Source: Hyphomicrobiales bacterium (GTDB lineage: Bacteria; Pseudomonadota; Alphaproteobacteria; Rhizobiales; Rhizobiaceae). From it: a DNA stretch of 64,000 bases. Both the position numbers and the translations under genes were made by a program. The notes under the pieces were generated by a model. That model saw nothing but the letters and a program-made list of their open reading frames with translations. It did not search any database and was not told the DNA's origin. Below are positions 48,749 through 57,759 of the stretch, piece by piece (position 1 is the first letter of the stretch; each line of letters starts with the position of its first letter). The DNA is taken from assembly GCA_900473185.1 (NCBI GenBank), contig UCKU01000009.1, forward strand, positions 62,001-126,000, read 5' to 3'.

Positions 48749-49663
48749 ATGTCCAATGAAATCAAGACTGTGCTCAACCAGTACATGGACAGCCATGGTG
48801 GCGGCGACGGGCTGTTTGCAACTGCCCTGCCCGGCTTCTACCTGATGCGTTCCTCCACGCTCACCATGCCGAAGCCTGCGATCTATCGGCCGGCGCTCTG
48901 CATTATCATCGACGGCGCCAAGCAGATCATGTTCGGAGAGCGGCTTTATACCTATACGACCATGCAAGCGCTGGTTATCAGCGTGGAAATGCCTGCCTTC
49001 GGCCAAGTGATCGAGGCAAGCGTGGAACGGCCGATGATCGCGCTGACGCTGGAACTCGATGTCACCATTCTGCGCGAGGTTCTGGAGGCAATGGAAACTC
49101 CGCCGAAGCCTTCGGGTGAAGGCGGTCCCGGCGTTTTCGTGCAGCATTTCGGGGCGGAGCTGCAGGATTGCATCCTGCGGCTGATGCGCATGCTCAACAC
49201 ACCGAAATCTATCCCGATCCTGCGACAGGCGATCCTGCGCGAGATCAGCTTCTGGCTGCTGTCAGGCGAGAATGGCAGCGAGGTCTGCAAGCTGGCGCTG
49301 CCCGGCAGCCAGACGCGGCGTGTGGCAGATGCCGTTCACCTGCTGCGCGACAATTTCACGGCGCCGGTGCGCGTGGAGCAGCTGGCGGCGGCAGCCAGGA
49401 TGAGCCCCTCCTCCTTTCACCAGCATTTCAAGATGCTGACCTCTATGAGCCCCCTGCAATATCAGAAACAGTTGCGGCTTTTGGAAGCGCGGCGGCTCAT
49501 GGTGGCCGATGGCATCAATGCCGCCAATGCCGCCTATCAGGTGGGCTATGAAAGCGCCTCGCAGTTCAGCCGCGAATATGCGCGCATGTTCGGCACGCCG
49601 CCGAAGAAGGACGCACTGGAGCACCGGTCGCAACCGACGCCGGTTGCGACCGAAGTGGCTTAG
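48749..49663 (+). CDS. AraC-family regulator
   Basis: A 304-aa regulator with an AraC N-terminal ligand domain (PALCIIIDGAKQIMFGERLYTY) and two C-terminal HTHs (DNFTAPVRVEQLAAAARMSPSSFHQHFKMLTSMSPLQYQKQLRL, AAYQVGYESASQFSREYARMFG). The ATG at 48749 has GGAG seven bases before it; 48743 is an alternative. Presumed activator of the divergent SDR. Confidence 0.92.
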   Translation: MSNEIKTVLNQYMDSHGGGDGLFATALPGFYLMRSSTLTMPKPAIYRPALCIIIDGAKQIMFGERLYTYTTMQALVISVEMPAFGQVIEASVERPMIALTLELDVTILREVLEAMETPPKPSGEGGPGVFVQHFGAELQDCILRLMRMLNTPKSIPILRQAILREISFWLLSGENGSEVCKLALPGSQTRRVADAVHLLRDNFTAPVRVEQLAAAARMSPSSFHQHFKMLTSMSPLQYQKQLRLLEARRLMVADGINAANAAYQVGYESASQFSREYARMFGTPPKKDALEHRSQPTPVATEVA

Positions 49664-50505
49664 TAAGAAAGCGTGCGGTTTTCCTCGCGGCCGAAACCGC
49701 GGATCTCTATCCGGTCCGCATAGACATCGACGATGGCGAAGGTGTTTTCGCTCTCGGTATCGACCACGCCCTTGAAATTGACGAAGTGGCAGCCACCGAC
49801 CTTGCCGTAATTGCCGACATGGTTGTGACCGTTGAGATAGGCGACGACGTTTTCCTGTGAGGATAACAGCTCGACGATGCGTTGCCGGTCCCACATGTCA
49901 TGCTCGCAGGGCGGATGAACGGGAAAGTGGTTCATGACGACCACCTTCTCACCCGCAGTCTTCGCCGCTTCGATTTCAGCTGCCAGCCACGCGAACTGTT
50001 CGTCGCTCAGCGATGCATTCCACCCATGGGCGTTATCGGCGCCGGCTGCCAGCAGAGCCGCCAGACGCTCACGGCCAAGCGCACGGTGGGGATGGCCTTC
50101 CGGCGGCGCGAAGGTGCTGACCTCATTGCCGTTGAGCACGATGAAGCGGAAACCGTGGCGCTGGAAACTGTAATAGGGCGACGGCATGCCGATCCGTTCC
50201 GCGACCTTTTCCAGATGCTCAGGGGCGACGCCGAAATCGTGATTGCCGAGCAGGAAGAACGCTTCGTGATGCAGCGTGTCATAGACCGGCAGGATATCGT
50301 CGAAGCTTTTGAAATCGCGGTCGATGATATCGCCGAGCGTCATGACGAAGCTCAGTTCCTCGTCATTGAAGGTCTCGATGGCGGCCCCGACCTTGGCGAG
50401 GCTGTTGGCGTAATAGCGCCCCATCTCGACCTGCGGTTCGATGGCGGCATATTGCGGATCGGCGATGATGCCGAAGCGAAAAAGGGGAAGATCGGCTGAT
50501 GACAT
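49660..50505 (-). CDS. Metallophosphoesterase, ADPRibase-Mn-like
   Basis: A 281-aa calcineurin-like phosphoesterase. Metal motifs: FGIIADPQYA, TLGDIIDRD, LLGNHDFGV, VMNHFPVHPP and NGHNHVGNYG. The pattern DxQ/GDxxDR/GNHD/NHxP/GHNH is that of Mn-dependent ADP-ribose/CDP-alcohol diphosphatase. No signal peptide, so cytosolic. Stop overlaps the convergent AraC stop by four bases. Confidence 0.9.
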   Translation of the reverse strand: MSSADLPLFRFGIIADPQYAAIEPQVEMGRYYANSLAKVGAAIETFNDEELSFVMTLGDIIDRDFKSFDDILPVYDTLHHEAFFLLGNHDFGVAPEHLEKVAERIGMPSPYYSFQRHGFRFIVLNGNEVSTFAPPEGHPHRALGRERLAALLAAGADNAHGWNASLSDEQFAWLAAEIEAAKTAGEKVVVMNHFPVHPPCEHDMWDRQRIVELLSSQENVVAYLNGHNHVGNYGKVGGCHFVNFKGVVDTESENTFAIVDVYADRIEIRGFGREENRTLSY

Positions 50506-50589
50506 TCGGCGTGATGTAGAGGCGGCGGATGACAGCAATGTGACGATGCTGCCGGCTGCGGCCTTTTGATAAAAAGCCCTTGCGACGCC

Positions 50590-50811
50590 TCAGCCTGCGG
50601 CCGATGCCTGCTCACGCCGGCCCGTAAAGTAGGGCAACGCGAACATGTAAAGGCCACTGAACAAAAGCAGGAAAAGCGGCGGCAGCGGCGAGTAGACCAC
50701 CCATGCCGGCGGTGTGCCGACTGCCATCGTGGCGAAATTGGCAATGACTGTCACCGTGAAGATGATCGACAGCCAGCGGTGAAGCTGGCGGATAGACTTG
50801 TTCCAATTCAT
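50590..50811 (-). CDS. Small membrane protein
   Basis: A 73-aa protein with two helices (WLSIIFTVTVIANFATMAVG and PPLFLLLFSGLYMFALPY) and a basic HRW start, similar in shape to small PepSY-like membrane proteins. A strong GAGGAGG ribosome site precedes ATG 50811. Last gene of the ArsR-SRPBCC cluster; 36 bp after the SRPBCC gene. Confidence 0.75.
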   Translation of the reverse strand: MNWNKSIRQLHRWLSIIFTVTVIANFATMAVGTPPAWVVYSPLPPLFLLLFSGLYMFALPYFTGRREQASAAG

Positions 50812-50847
50812 TGGTATTCCTCCTCAAATGGGCTGAAGCGTTTCATC

Positions 50848-51258
50848 TCAATCGGCGCGCGCCAGCACCTGTTCCAGATTTTCGAAGAAACGCTGCCAGC
50901 CGAACTTGGCGCCCTGGTAGGCCTGTTCCTGATCCGGACGGAAGCCGGCTTGTTCCATGCGCAGATGCGTGCCTGATCCGACAGGTGTCAGTGACCAGGT
51001 GACGGTGCTTTCGAGACCGTAGGCATCCCAGGTATAGGCGAGCGTTCGGTTCGGCTCGATTTCCAATACCCGGCAATCGACGGAGCCCCACTCGGCGGTG
51101 AGCTTGAAGCTATGATCGCGCACGGGCTTGAAGTCGTTCTTCATCAGCCATTCCTGGATCAGATGCGGTTGGGTGAGCGCACGCCAGATCTTTTCCGGCG
51201 GGAACGCGATTTCCCGCTCGACGATGACGGAGCGGATTTCAGTTGCGGTGTCGTTCAT
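50848..51258 (-). CDS. SRPBCC (AHSA1-like) ligand-binding protein
   Basis: A 136-aa START/AHSA1 domain: VEREIAFPPEKIWRALTQPHLIQEWLMKNDFKP and the C-terminal GWQRFFENLEQVLA. Binds a hydrophobic ligand in other members; role here unknown. Its start overlaps the arsR stop (ATGA), so the pair is translationally coupled. Such ArsR-SRPBCC pairs are common. Confidence 0.92.
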   Translation of the reverse strand: MNDTATEIRSVIVEREIAFPPEKIWRALTQPHLIQEWLMKNDFKPVRDHSFKLTAEWGSVDCRVLEIEPNRTLAYTWDAYGLESTVTWSLTPVGSGTHLRMEQAGFRPDQEQAYQGAKFGWQRFFENLEQVLARAD

Positions 51259-51578
51259 TGGTCCATCCTTTTGAGCAAATCTTCCAAGGCGTCGAACCGG
51301 CTTTCCCAGAAGCCAGCCATTTCCGTCGTCCAGTCGGCGAGCGGGGCAAGCGCGCGGATTTCGGCGCTGTAATGCGTCTGACGACCTTCATGGCGGTCGC
51401 GCACCAACCCAGCGGTCTTGAGCACCGCCAGATGTTTCGAAACAACCGGCTGAGACACACCGGCGTGGGCCGTCAGAGCGCCAACCGTCTTCTCGCCTTC
51501 ACGGCACAGGCGCTCGAAGATGCCCCGACGGGTCGGATCGGAAAGCGCCCTGAACAGCGCATCTTGAGCATTCGACAT
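51255..51578 (-). CDS. ArsR-family regulator
   Basis: A 107-aa winged-HTH repressor: DALFRALSDPTRRGIFERLC and VGALTAHAGVSQPVVSKHLAVLKTAGLVRDRHEGRQTHY. No Cys metal site is evident, so it may not sense metals. First gene of the operon; a very long palindrome sits right upstream of its start and probably serves as operator. Confidence 0.93.
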   Translation of the reverse strand: MSNAQDALFRALSDPTRRGIFERLCREGEKTVGALTAHAGVSQPVVSKHLAVLKTAGLVRDRHEGRQTHYSAEIRALAPLADWTTEMAGFWESRFDALEDLLKRMDQ

Positions 51579-51581
51579 TTG

Positions 51582-51633
51582 AATTCATACCCGATTGGCT
51601 ATGGATTGATCTATAGCCAATCAGGTATGAATT
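51582..51633. promoter_or_regulatory. Long palindromic operator of the arsR operon
   Basis: Two 21-base arms (51582-51602 and 51613-51633) match as inverted repeats at 20 of 21 positions around a 10-base spacer. Four bases upstream of the arsR start. Far longer than needed for a single ArsR dimer, so two dimers or a cruciform are possible. Confidence 0.8.
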
Positions 51634-51679
51634 AGTCAAGCCATCCTTGGCGGATAGATTGCAGGAGAGCAGAAGCAGA

Positions 51680-51712
51680 AACGAAAACACCCGGCGCTTG
51701 CGGCGCCGGGTG
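51680..51712 (-). terminator. Terminator of sodB
   Basis: CACCCGGCGC and GCGCCGGGTG form a perfect 10-bp stem with a 5-base loop; on the minus strand a TTTTCGTTT tail follows. Sits 25 bp beyond the sodB stop. Confidence 0.9.
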
Positions 51713-51737
51713 CTGAAAATCAGATGCTGGGAAGAAC

Positions 51738-52340
51738 TTACTTCGTCGCCGCTTCGTAGCGCTCCAGGACGTAGTCCCAGTTGATCAGGCTGTCGATGAA
51801 GGCTTCGAGGTACTTCGGACGCAGGTTGCGGTAGTCGATGTAATAGGAGTGTTCCCAGACATCGACGCCGAGGATCGGCGTAGCGCCGTGAACGAGCGGG
51901 TTTTCGCCGTTCGGGGTCTTGGAGATTTCGAGCTTGCCGTTCTTGACGGAAACCCAGGCCCAGCCGGAACCGAACTGGGTGGCGCCGGCAGCGGCGAAAT
52001 CGGCCTTGAACTTGTCATAGCCGCCGAGGTCGGAATTGAAGGCAGCTTCGAGCTTGCCCGGCAGCTTGTTGCCGCCGCCGCCCTTCTTCATCCACTTCCA
52101 GAAATGGATGTGGTTGTAGTGCTGGGCAGCATTGTTGAACAGGCCGGCATTGGTGCCGAAGGACTTCTTGACGACCTCTTCCAGGGAGAGATCGGCAAGG
52201 CCGGCTTCCGCTGCAAGCTTGTTGCCGTTGTCGACGTAAGCCTTGTGGTGCTTGTCGTGATGGAACTCCAGCGTCTCCTTCGACATGAAGGGAGCAAGGG
52301 CTTCGTAGTCATAGGGAAGCTCAGGCAATTCGAAAGCCAT
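51738..52340 (-). CDS. sodB: Superoxide dismutase, Fe/Mn type
   Basis: A 200-aa iron/manganese SOD that converts superoxide to peroxide in the cytosol. Metal ligands: His27 (LEFHHDKHH), His77 (AAQHYNH), and the Asp/His of DVWEHSYY near 159-163. FGSGWAWV and KNGKLEIS are typical. Start ATG at 52340 with AGGAGAT upstream. Iron or manganese preference cannot be settled from this alone. Confidence 0.97.
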   Translation of the reverse strand: MAFELPELPYDYEALAPFMSKETLEFHHDKHHKAYVDNGNKLAAEAGLADLSLEEVVKKSFGTNAGLFNNAAQHYNHIHFWKWMKKGGGGNKLPGKLEAAFNSDLGGYDKFKADFAAAGATQFGSGWAWVSVKNGKLEISKTPNGENPLVHGATPILGVDVWEHSYYIDYRNLRPKYLEAFIDSLINWDYVLERYEAATK

Positions 52341-52837
52341 ATCAGATCTCCTCTTGGCAATAGATTGCGTCATCGGCAGGTGAGGCGGAACATAGGAGGG
52401 GAAGCATTGAGAGGCAACCGGCGAATTATCAAAAAACAACCGCTTCGAGGAAAAATTGCCTCTCGTCATGGGCTCTCTCCACACGCATAAATCACCCGGG
52501 GATGTCGCGCTTCCAGGGATACTGAAGCGGTGTGACGACAAGATGGGGACTGCCGTGCACAGGAATAAAATCCCTCTCCTTGCCGCGCTCACATTCCCGT
52601 CATCGCACCGGGAAAATGAGGCACGCTCGCGTCCGCTGACGCGTTTAGGGGCCGCAGCCGATATTTCAATAAAAAACTGTTAATTTCGTTTGGGCGCTTT
52701 TGACAGGCGATGAACAGCACGTCTTAGATGCAATCCAAGGCTATTGGAGAGCGTTAGCGCAACCTTCGATAGGATTCACTTAATTAGCATCGCATAATTC
52801 ATTTCAGGGACTTCTGACATCAACTTCGGGGCGTGTG
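52341..52837. other. 497-bp intergenic region between sodB and the coiled-coil gene
   Basis: Contains the promoters of two divergent genes. AT-rich patches occur at 52430-52450 and 52660-52690 and before 52800. A 75-codon open stretch on the plus strand (52456-52683) looks non-coding. I saw no convincing Fur/Irr-type site or RNA gene. Confidence 0.5.
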
Positions 52838-54382
52838 ATGGTCATGAGCTTTTTTCGTCGTAATGAGGAACCCGTCAAGCCGGGTTTGAGAGTATCCAGC
52901 CATCGCCAGATGTTGTCCGTCACCGAACAGACGGGTCTCGTGGACAAACCGCCGGTGCAGTACAGCGTTTCGGAAGTCGATGATTTCCAGGCTTTCGGCA
53001 CGGCAATCGAGGAAAACAAGCAGTCTTCCGAGGAGTTGCTCGTCAGCCTGACGTCGCTGCAGGAGCGGGTTTCCTCGCTGCTCGGCGCGCACAGCCATTC
53101 GCTCAACGAAACGGGCGCGCTGAGGGCCGAATGTTCGCGTTTGAGCTCGCTGCTCGACTATGAGAGCAATGCGCGGCGCAAGGCCGACCAGGAAAACCAG
53201 CGCCTGACGGCCGACAATAAGGAGCTGAAGCTCGACGGCAGCCAGCTTCGCGTCGAGGCCGGCACTTACCGCGAAGAACTGGTGAAGCTGCAGGGCGTGC
53301 ACGAGCTGACGCGGGAAGAATTCACCGTCGTCGAGGCACGGCTAATCGATGCCGAGCGGGAGATCCGCGACCGGGCGCTGCAGTTCGACGAGGTTTCCTC
53401 ACAGCTTCGCCGCACGCAGCAGGATCATGACGCGCGCAGCCGCGAACTGGCGAGCACCCGCGAGAAGCTGGAGCTGGAAACCACGGCGCATCAGCTGCTC
53501 GTCGAAAGCTCGCGCCGCGAAAACAGCATCCAGCTTCGCGAAATCGCCCGTCTCAACGAGGAGCGCAGCCACCTCAAGACTAATCTCTCGGAGCATGAGG
53601 CGCTGACGCGCGGCCTGCAGTCCTCCGTCGCCAACCTGAAGCAGGATCTGGTTGCTTCCGAGGAACGTTATCGCCGCCTGGAAGCCGAATTCGAAACGCT
53701 GGAAACCTCCTCGACGCTCGAAATCGCAAACCTGCGCACCAAGCACGAGGCGATCGGTTCCAAGTCCGAACTCGTCGAGAAGCTGCTGTCGACCGCCAAC
53801 AGCCGCAACAAGATGACGGACGAGGAACTGCAGTCGACACGCGCGGAATTGAAGCGTACGAAGGGCGAACTTGCCACGGCGCTGGCGCGCCTGGAGCGGA
53901 TGACCGACGAGCTCAACCGCGTTCGTCTCAACGGCACGGAAAGCGAAGCCGCTCGCCGCGAGCTCGCTGCACACAGCAACGATCTGGTGATGAAGCTGCG
54001 CGAAGCCGAAAGCCAGCGCAACAAGCGCGACCGCGAGATCGAAGCCTTCAAGCACGATCTCGACACGCGCCTGGATACCGACCGTTACGAAATCAGCCAG
54101 CTCCGGACGAGCCTGGAAATCGCCAAGTCGGAAATCCGCCAGCTTCGTGCCGAACGCGCGATCCTCAGCGGCCAGCTCGAAGTGGCGCGCGGCGATCGCC
54201 CGAGCCTCGCAGACGCCCTGCCCGTCGAAGAGCCTGCGAAGGAAGAGGTCCGCATGCCGGCCGCCACCTTCGCGCCGATGATCGACATTTCCAACAAGTC
54301 GCTGCGCGGCAACGGCGTGGTCGCCGGCAATGACGAGCTCGCCGCCATCGAGACCAATCTGCGCACGCCGCCGGCAGAGTGA
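52838..54382 (+). CDS. Long coiled-coil protein
   Basis: A 514-aa cytosolic protein dominated by heptad coiled coil from about residue 55 to 455 (for example LTREEFTVVEARLIDAEREIRDRAL, ELQSTRAELKRTKGELATALARLERMTDELNRV). The head is short and basic (MSFFRRNEEPVKPGLRVSS); the tail (AEEPAKEEVRMP..) is less ordered. No motor or ATPase domain. Bacterial relatives of this shape act in cell shape or scaffolding. ATGs at 52838 and 52844 are possible starts. It precedes pmtA in the same direction. Confidence 0.88.
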   Translation: MVMSFFRRNEEPVKPGLRVSSHRQMLSVTEQTGLVDKPPVQYSVSEVDDFQAFGTAIEENKQSSEELLVSLTSLQERVSSLLGAHSHSLNETGALRAECSRLSSLLDYESNARRKADQENQRLTADNKELKLDGSQLRVEAGTYREELVKLQGVHELTREEFTVVEARLIDAEREIRDRALQFDEVSSQLRRTQQDHDARSRELASTREKLELETTAHQLLVESSRRENSIQLREIARLNEERSHLKTNLSEHEALTRGLQSSVANLKQDLVASEERYRRLEAEFETLETSSTLEIANLRTKHEAIGSKSELVEKLLSTANSRNKMTDEELQSTRAELKRTKGELATALARLERMTDELNRVRLNGTESEAARRELAAHSNDLVMKLREAESQRNKRDREIEAFKHDLDTRLDTDRYEISQLRTSLEIAKSEIRQLRAERAILSGQLEVARGDRPSLADALPVEEPAKEEVRMPAATFAPMIDISNKSLRGNGVVAGNDELAAIETNLRTPPAE

Positions 54383-54516
54383 TCGAGACTTTCTTCGGCG
54401 GAGGAGAGATTTCTGCCGAAGGCAAAAGCAGCACGCCTGACAGGTTCTTCATCGTGCCGCCGGAACCGGAGCCTGCCTTCACGAGTTTGAAGGCAGGGTT
54501 TGGAGGAGGCGCTCTC

Positions 54517-55205
54517 ATGGGACAGGTTCGAAATCAGGGACAAGTTCAAAATCAGGCGGAAGACCAGCAGAAGATCTATCAGCGCTGGGCACCGGTCTAT
54601 GACCAGGTCTATCGCGGTCTGCTGCGTGACGGGCATCGCACACTGGCGCGGCTTGCGGCTGACGCCGGTACGGATATTCTGGAAATCGGCGTCGGTACCG
54701 GGCTGGTGCTCTCCCACTATCCCCGGCGATCTCGGGTGACAGGCATCGACATTTCCGAACATATGATCGCCAGAGCGCGGAAAAAGTCATCAGACAGAAG
54801 CTCTTCCATATCCGGCAATTGCAGGTGATGGACGCGCACGCACTGTCCTTCGAGGACCAATCTTTCAATGCGGTCTGCCTGCCTTTCGTCATCACGCTTA
54901 TCCCCGAGCCGGAACGGGCGCTGGACGAATGCGCCCGTGTTCTGCGGCCGGGTGGCGAAATCATTCTGGCCAGCAAGCTCGGCGACGGCGCCGGCCTGCA
55001 GGGCGCGATCGAGGAGGCGGTGGCGCCGCTTGCCCGGCGGATCGGCAGGAACTCATCTTTCCGGATCAGCCGGATCACCGACTGGGCCCGCGAGAGCGGT
55101 TTCGATGCGATTGAAATATTGCCGGTTTTCCCGAACGGTTTCTCAAGGTCATCCGCATCAAACGGAGCGCTCCTGACGCTTGAGACGGAACTTTTTTCAC
55201 CCTGA
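54517..55205 (+). pseudogene. pmtA: Phosphatidylethanolamine N-methyltransferase, frameshifted
   Basis: Matches rhizobial PmtA, which makes phosphatidylcholine from phosphatidylethanolamine at the membrane. The N-terminal half (AEDQQKIYQRWAPVYDQVYRGLL, motif I LEIGVGTGLVLSHYP) is in one frame up to IARARKK, and the C-terminal half (MDAHALSFEDQSFNAVCLPF, VLRPGGEIILASKLG, ISRITDWARESGFDA) in another, starting near 54783. Losing one G in the CGG-AAAAAG run at 54779-54785 explains it. ATG 54517 has GGAGGAGG before it. Could be a sequencing error or a real inactivation. Confidence 0.85.
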
Positions 55206-55256
55206 ACGTGTTTGCAGCCGAGCCTTCGCTCGTCCCTTTGCGCGTCAAGGATTTTC

Positions 55257-55988
55257 ATGAGCACGGATTTCTTCCTCTTCATCGCCGTCGGTTTCTGCGC
55301 GCAGATCATCGATGGCGCGCTCGGCATGGCCTTCGGCGTGCTCTCGACGACCAGCCTGCTGGCGCTCGGCGTGCCCGCCGCCAATGCCAGCGCGATGACG
55401 CATGTGACGGAGATGTTCACGACGGCCGCATCGGGAATTTCCCATGCCTGGCACCGTAATGTTGACTGGAAGCTGGTGGCGCGGCTGGCGCCCGCAGGCA
55501 TGACTGGTGGGGCGGTCGGCGCCTTCCTGCTCGCCAATGTCGATGGCAAGGTCATCGAGCCCTTCATTTCGGTCTATCTGATCGCAATCGGCCTCGTGAT
55601 ATTCTGGAAAGCCTTCCATCCGACGCCGAAGCGCAATGTCCGCGATTGGATGGTGCCACCCGTCGGGCTTTGCGGCGGCGTGCTGGATGCGATCGGCGGC
55701 GGCGGATGGGGACCGATCGTCACCAGCTCGCTTGTCGGCCGCGGTCACGATCCGAAGCGGGTGATCGGCTCGACCAATTTCACCGAATTCGCGGTGACGC
55801 TGATCATCTCGATCACCTTCGTGCTGACGCTCGGCTGGTCGCAACTCGGCTCAGCGGTTGGCCTGATCATCGGCGGCGTGATCGCCGCGCCCTTCGGAGC
55901 GATCCTCGTCAAGCGGCTGCCGCTGAAACCGCTGATGATTGCGGTTTCGATCATCATCATCACGACATCGGCGATACGGTTTTTCTAA
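55257..55988 (+). CDS. TauE/SafE (TSUP) family permease
   Basis: A 243-aa membrane permease with about seven helices. Typical: IAVGFCAQIIDGALGMAFGVLSTTSLLALG at the start and GVLDAIGGGGWGPIVTSSLVGRGHDPKRVIGSTNFTEF in the middle. Family members export sulfite or organosulfonates; substrate not established. ATG at 55257. Stop overlaps the convergent SnoaL-like gene by four bases. Confidence 0.92.
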   Translation: MSTDFFLFIAVGFCAQIIDGALGMAFGVLSTTSLLALGVPAANASAMTHVTEMFTTAASGISHAWHRNVDWKLVARLAPAGMTGGAVGAFLLANVDGKVIEPFISVYLIAIGLVIFWKAFHPTPKRNVRDWMVPPVGLCGGVLDAIGGGGWGPIVTSSLVGRGHDPKRVIGSTNFTEFAVTLIISITFVLTLGWSQLGSAVGLIIGGVIAAPFGAILVKRLPLKPLMIAVSIIIITTSAIRFF

Positions 55989-56332
55989 GCAGTGTTGCGG
56001 CCGAAATAGACATCGACGGATGCTATCCGGTCGCCATCGAAGCGAAAGCTTTCGATATTGCGGAAGGCTTTGCCGTCGGTCATTTCGGCCCGGTAGCGCA
56101 CGACGGCCTCATCGCCACGGACCGCCAGGAACTCGATATCGAAGGCGTTCAGCTCCGGCTCGTTCGGCCAGCAGCGCTCGAAATAAGTGGCGCGTTCGAT
56201 ATGATCATCCTGCGGGCTGGAGAAGGTGAAGTTCTCCGTCAGCATAGCGCCGACGATATCCTTCCGACGATCCAGATAGGCTGCGTAGAGATTGCGCAGC
56301 ATTTTCGCGCGGTCCTCATCTCTGTTGCTCAT
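55985..56332 (-). CDS. SnoaL-like/NTF2-fold protein
   Basis: A 115-aa protein of the NTF2-like fold: AKMLRNLYAAYLDRRKDIVGAMLTENFTFSSPQDDHI and IESFRFDGDRIASVDVYFG. Such proteins are isomerases or small-ligand binders. No catalytic set can be assigned. ATG at 56332. Confidence 0.85.
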   Translation of the reverse strand: MSNRDEDRAKMLRNLYAAYLDRRKDIVGAMLTENFTFSSPQDDHIERATYFERCWPNEPELNAFDIEFLAVRGDEAVVRYRAEMTDGKAFRNIESFRFDGDRIASVDVYFGRNTA

Positions 56333-56526
56333 GACTGCTCCTCCTTTTGAAATTCTGATTGCATATTGCAATCAGTCAAAGGCGAAATCATGACTTTCAA
56401 TCCGCTTTTCCTTCTGCCGGCAGGTCTGATCGGGTGGAATCCGTCCTTGGCAGCCCTCAGGGCGGTGCGTAAAGTGAGGATCGCTTCATCTTGGCTGTGG
56501 CCAGACTGTACCGAAGAAGATCCGCA

Positions 56527-57756
56527 ATGACCGACACTCAATGGGACGCCGCAAAGGTGGCGCCGGGCTCCGCCTACTGGAAACGCAATCTCGTCATCTC
56601 GCTGCTTGGTTCGTTCACGACCATCGTGGCGATGACGCTGCTTCTTCCTTTCCTTCCGCTTTACGTGGAAGAGCTTGGCGTGAGCGACCATGCGGCGATC
56701 GTGCAGTGGTCGGGCATTGCCTATGGTGCGACCTTCTTTGCCGCCGCCTGCGTGGCGCCGCTCTGGGGCCGGCTCGGCGATATCTACGGGCGCAAGCTGA
56801 TGCTAGTGCGCGCCAGCCTCGGCATGACCATCGCCATCTCGCTGATGGGTATGGCCGGCAGCGTCTGGCAATTGGTGGCGCTGCGCCTCTTCGTCGGCTT
56901 GGCGGGCGGTTATGCCTCGGGCTCGATGGTGCTGGTGGCGACACAGACGCCGAAGGACCGCTCCGCCTGGGCGCTTGGCGTGCTCTCATCCGGCATCATG
57001 GCCGGCAATCTCGTCGGCCCACTGATCGGCGGGGCGCTGCCGCCCATCATCGGCATTCGTGGCACGTTTCTGGCGGCCGGCGGCATGATCTTCCTTGCCT
57101 TCCTCGCCACCACCTTCCTCATCAAGGAAGAGAAATCGGCGGCCCGCAAACAGGCGGCCAAGGCATCCGGCGGCTGGAAATCCATTCCCGACAAGGGGCC
57201 GGTGGTCGCCATGCTCGCGACCGGCCTGCTGCTGATGCTCGCCAATATGTCGATCGAGCCGATCATCACCGTCTACGTGGCGCAACTGGTGCCCGATCAG
57301 GGTCAGGTGACGATGGTGGCCGGGATCGTCATGTCGGCGGCGGCACTCGGCAGCATTCTCTCGGCCTCGCGGCTCGGCAAGCTTGCCGACCGGATCGGCC
57401 ACTGGCCGGTCATTGCCGGCGCGCTCGCGATTGCGGGTTTGCTGCTCATCCCACAGGCCTTCGTCACCGGCTCCTGGCAGCTGATTGCTCTGCGTTTCCT
57501 GATGGGCCTGGCGCTTGGCGGGCTCCTGCCCTGCATTACCGCCGTCATCCGGCATAGTGTGCCCGATAGTGCTGCCGGCAGCATTCTGGGCCTGTCCATC
57601 TCCTCGCAATATGTGGGCCAGGTCGCCGGGCCTGTTCTCGGCGGTTTCGTCGGCGGGCATATCGGCATGCCGGCGGTCTTTCTCGGTACCAGCGTCCTCC
57701 TGCTTGCGGGCGCAGCCTTCACATGGCTGGTGCGGACGAAGAAAGAGCAGGCCTGA
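56527..57756 (+). CDS. MFS multidrug efflux transporter
   Basis: A 409-aa, 12-helix MFS protein. Motif A GRLGDIYGRKLMLVRA; LRLFVGLAGGYASG (motif B) and GVLSSGIMAGNLVGPLIGG (motif C, antiporter). Resembles MdtG/TetA-type drug efflux. ATG at 56527. The convergent tetR gene lies next to it but its more likely target is the GST gene. Confidence 0.92.
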   Translation: MTDTQWDAAKVAPGSAYWKRNLVISLLGSFTTIVAMTLLLPFLPLYVEELGVSDHAAIVQWSGIAYGATFFAAACVAPLWGRLGDIYGRKLMLVRASLGMTIAISLMGMAGSVWQLVALRLFVGLAGGYASGSMVLVATQTPKDRSAWALGVLSSGIMAGNLVGPLIGGALPPIIGIRGTFLAAGGMIFLAFLATTFLIKEEKSAARKQAAKASGGWKSIPDKGPVVAMLATGLLLMLANMSIEPIITVYVAQLVPDQGQVTMVAGIVMSAAALGSILSASRLGKLADRIGHWPVIAGALAIAGLLLIPQAFVTGSWQLIALRFLMGLALGGLLPCITAVIRHSVPDSAAGSILGLSISSQYVGQVAGPVLGGFVGGHIGMPAVFLGTSVLLLAGAAFTWLVRTKKEQA

Positions 57757-57759
57757 ACC

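Noticed and set aside
52456..52683. 75-codon frame between sodB and the coiled-coil gene
   Set aside because: No ribosome site, no motif and unfavourable codon use; treated as intergenic.
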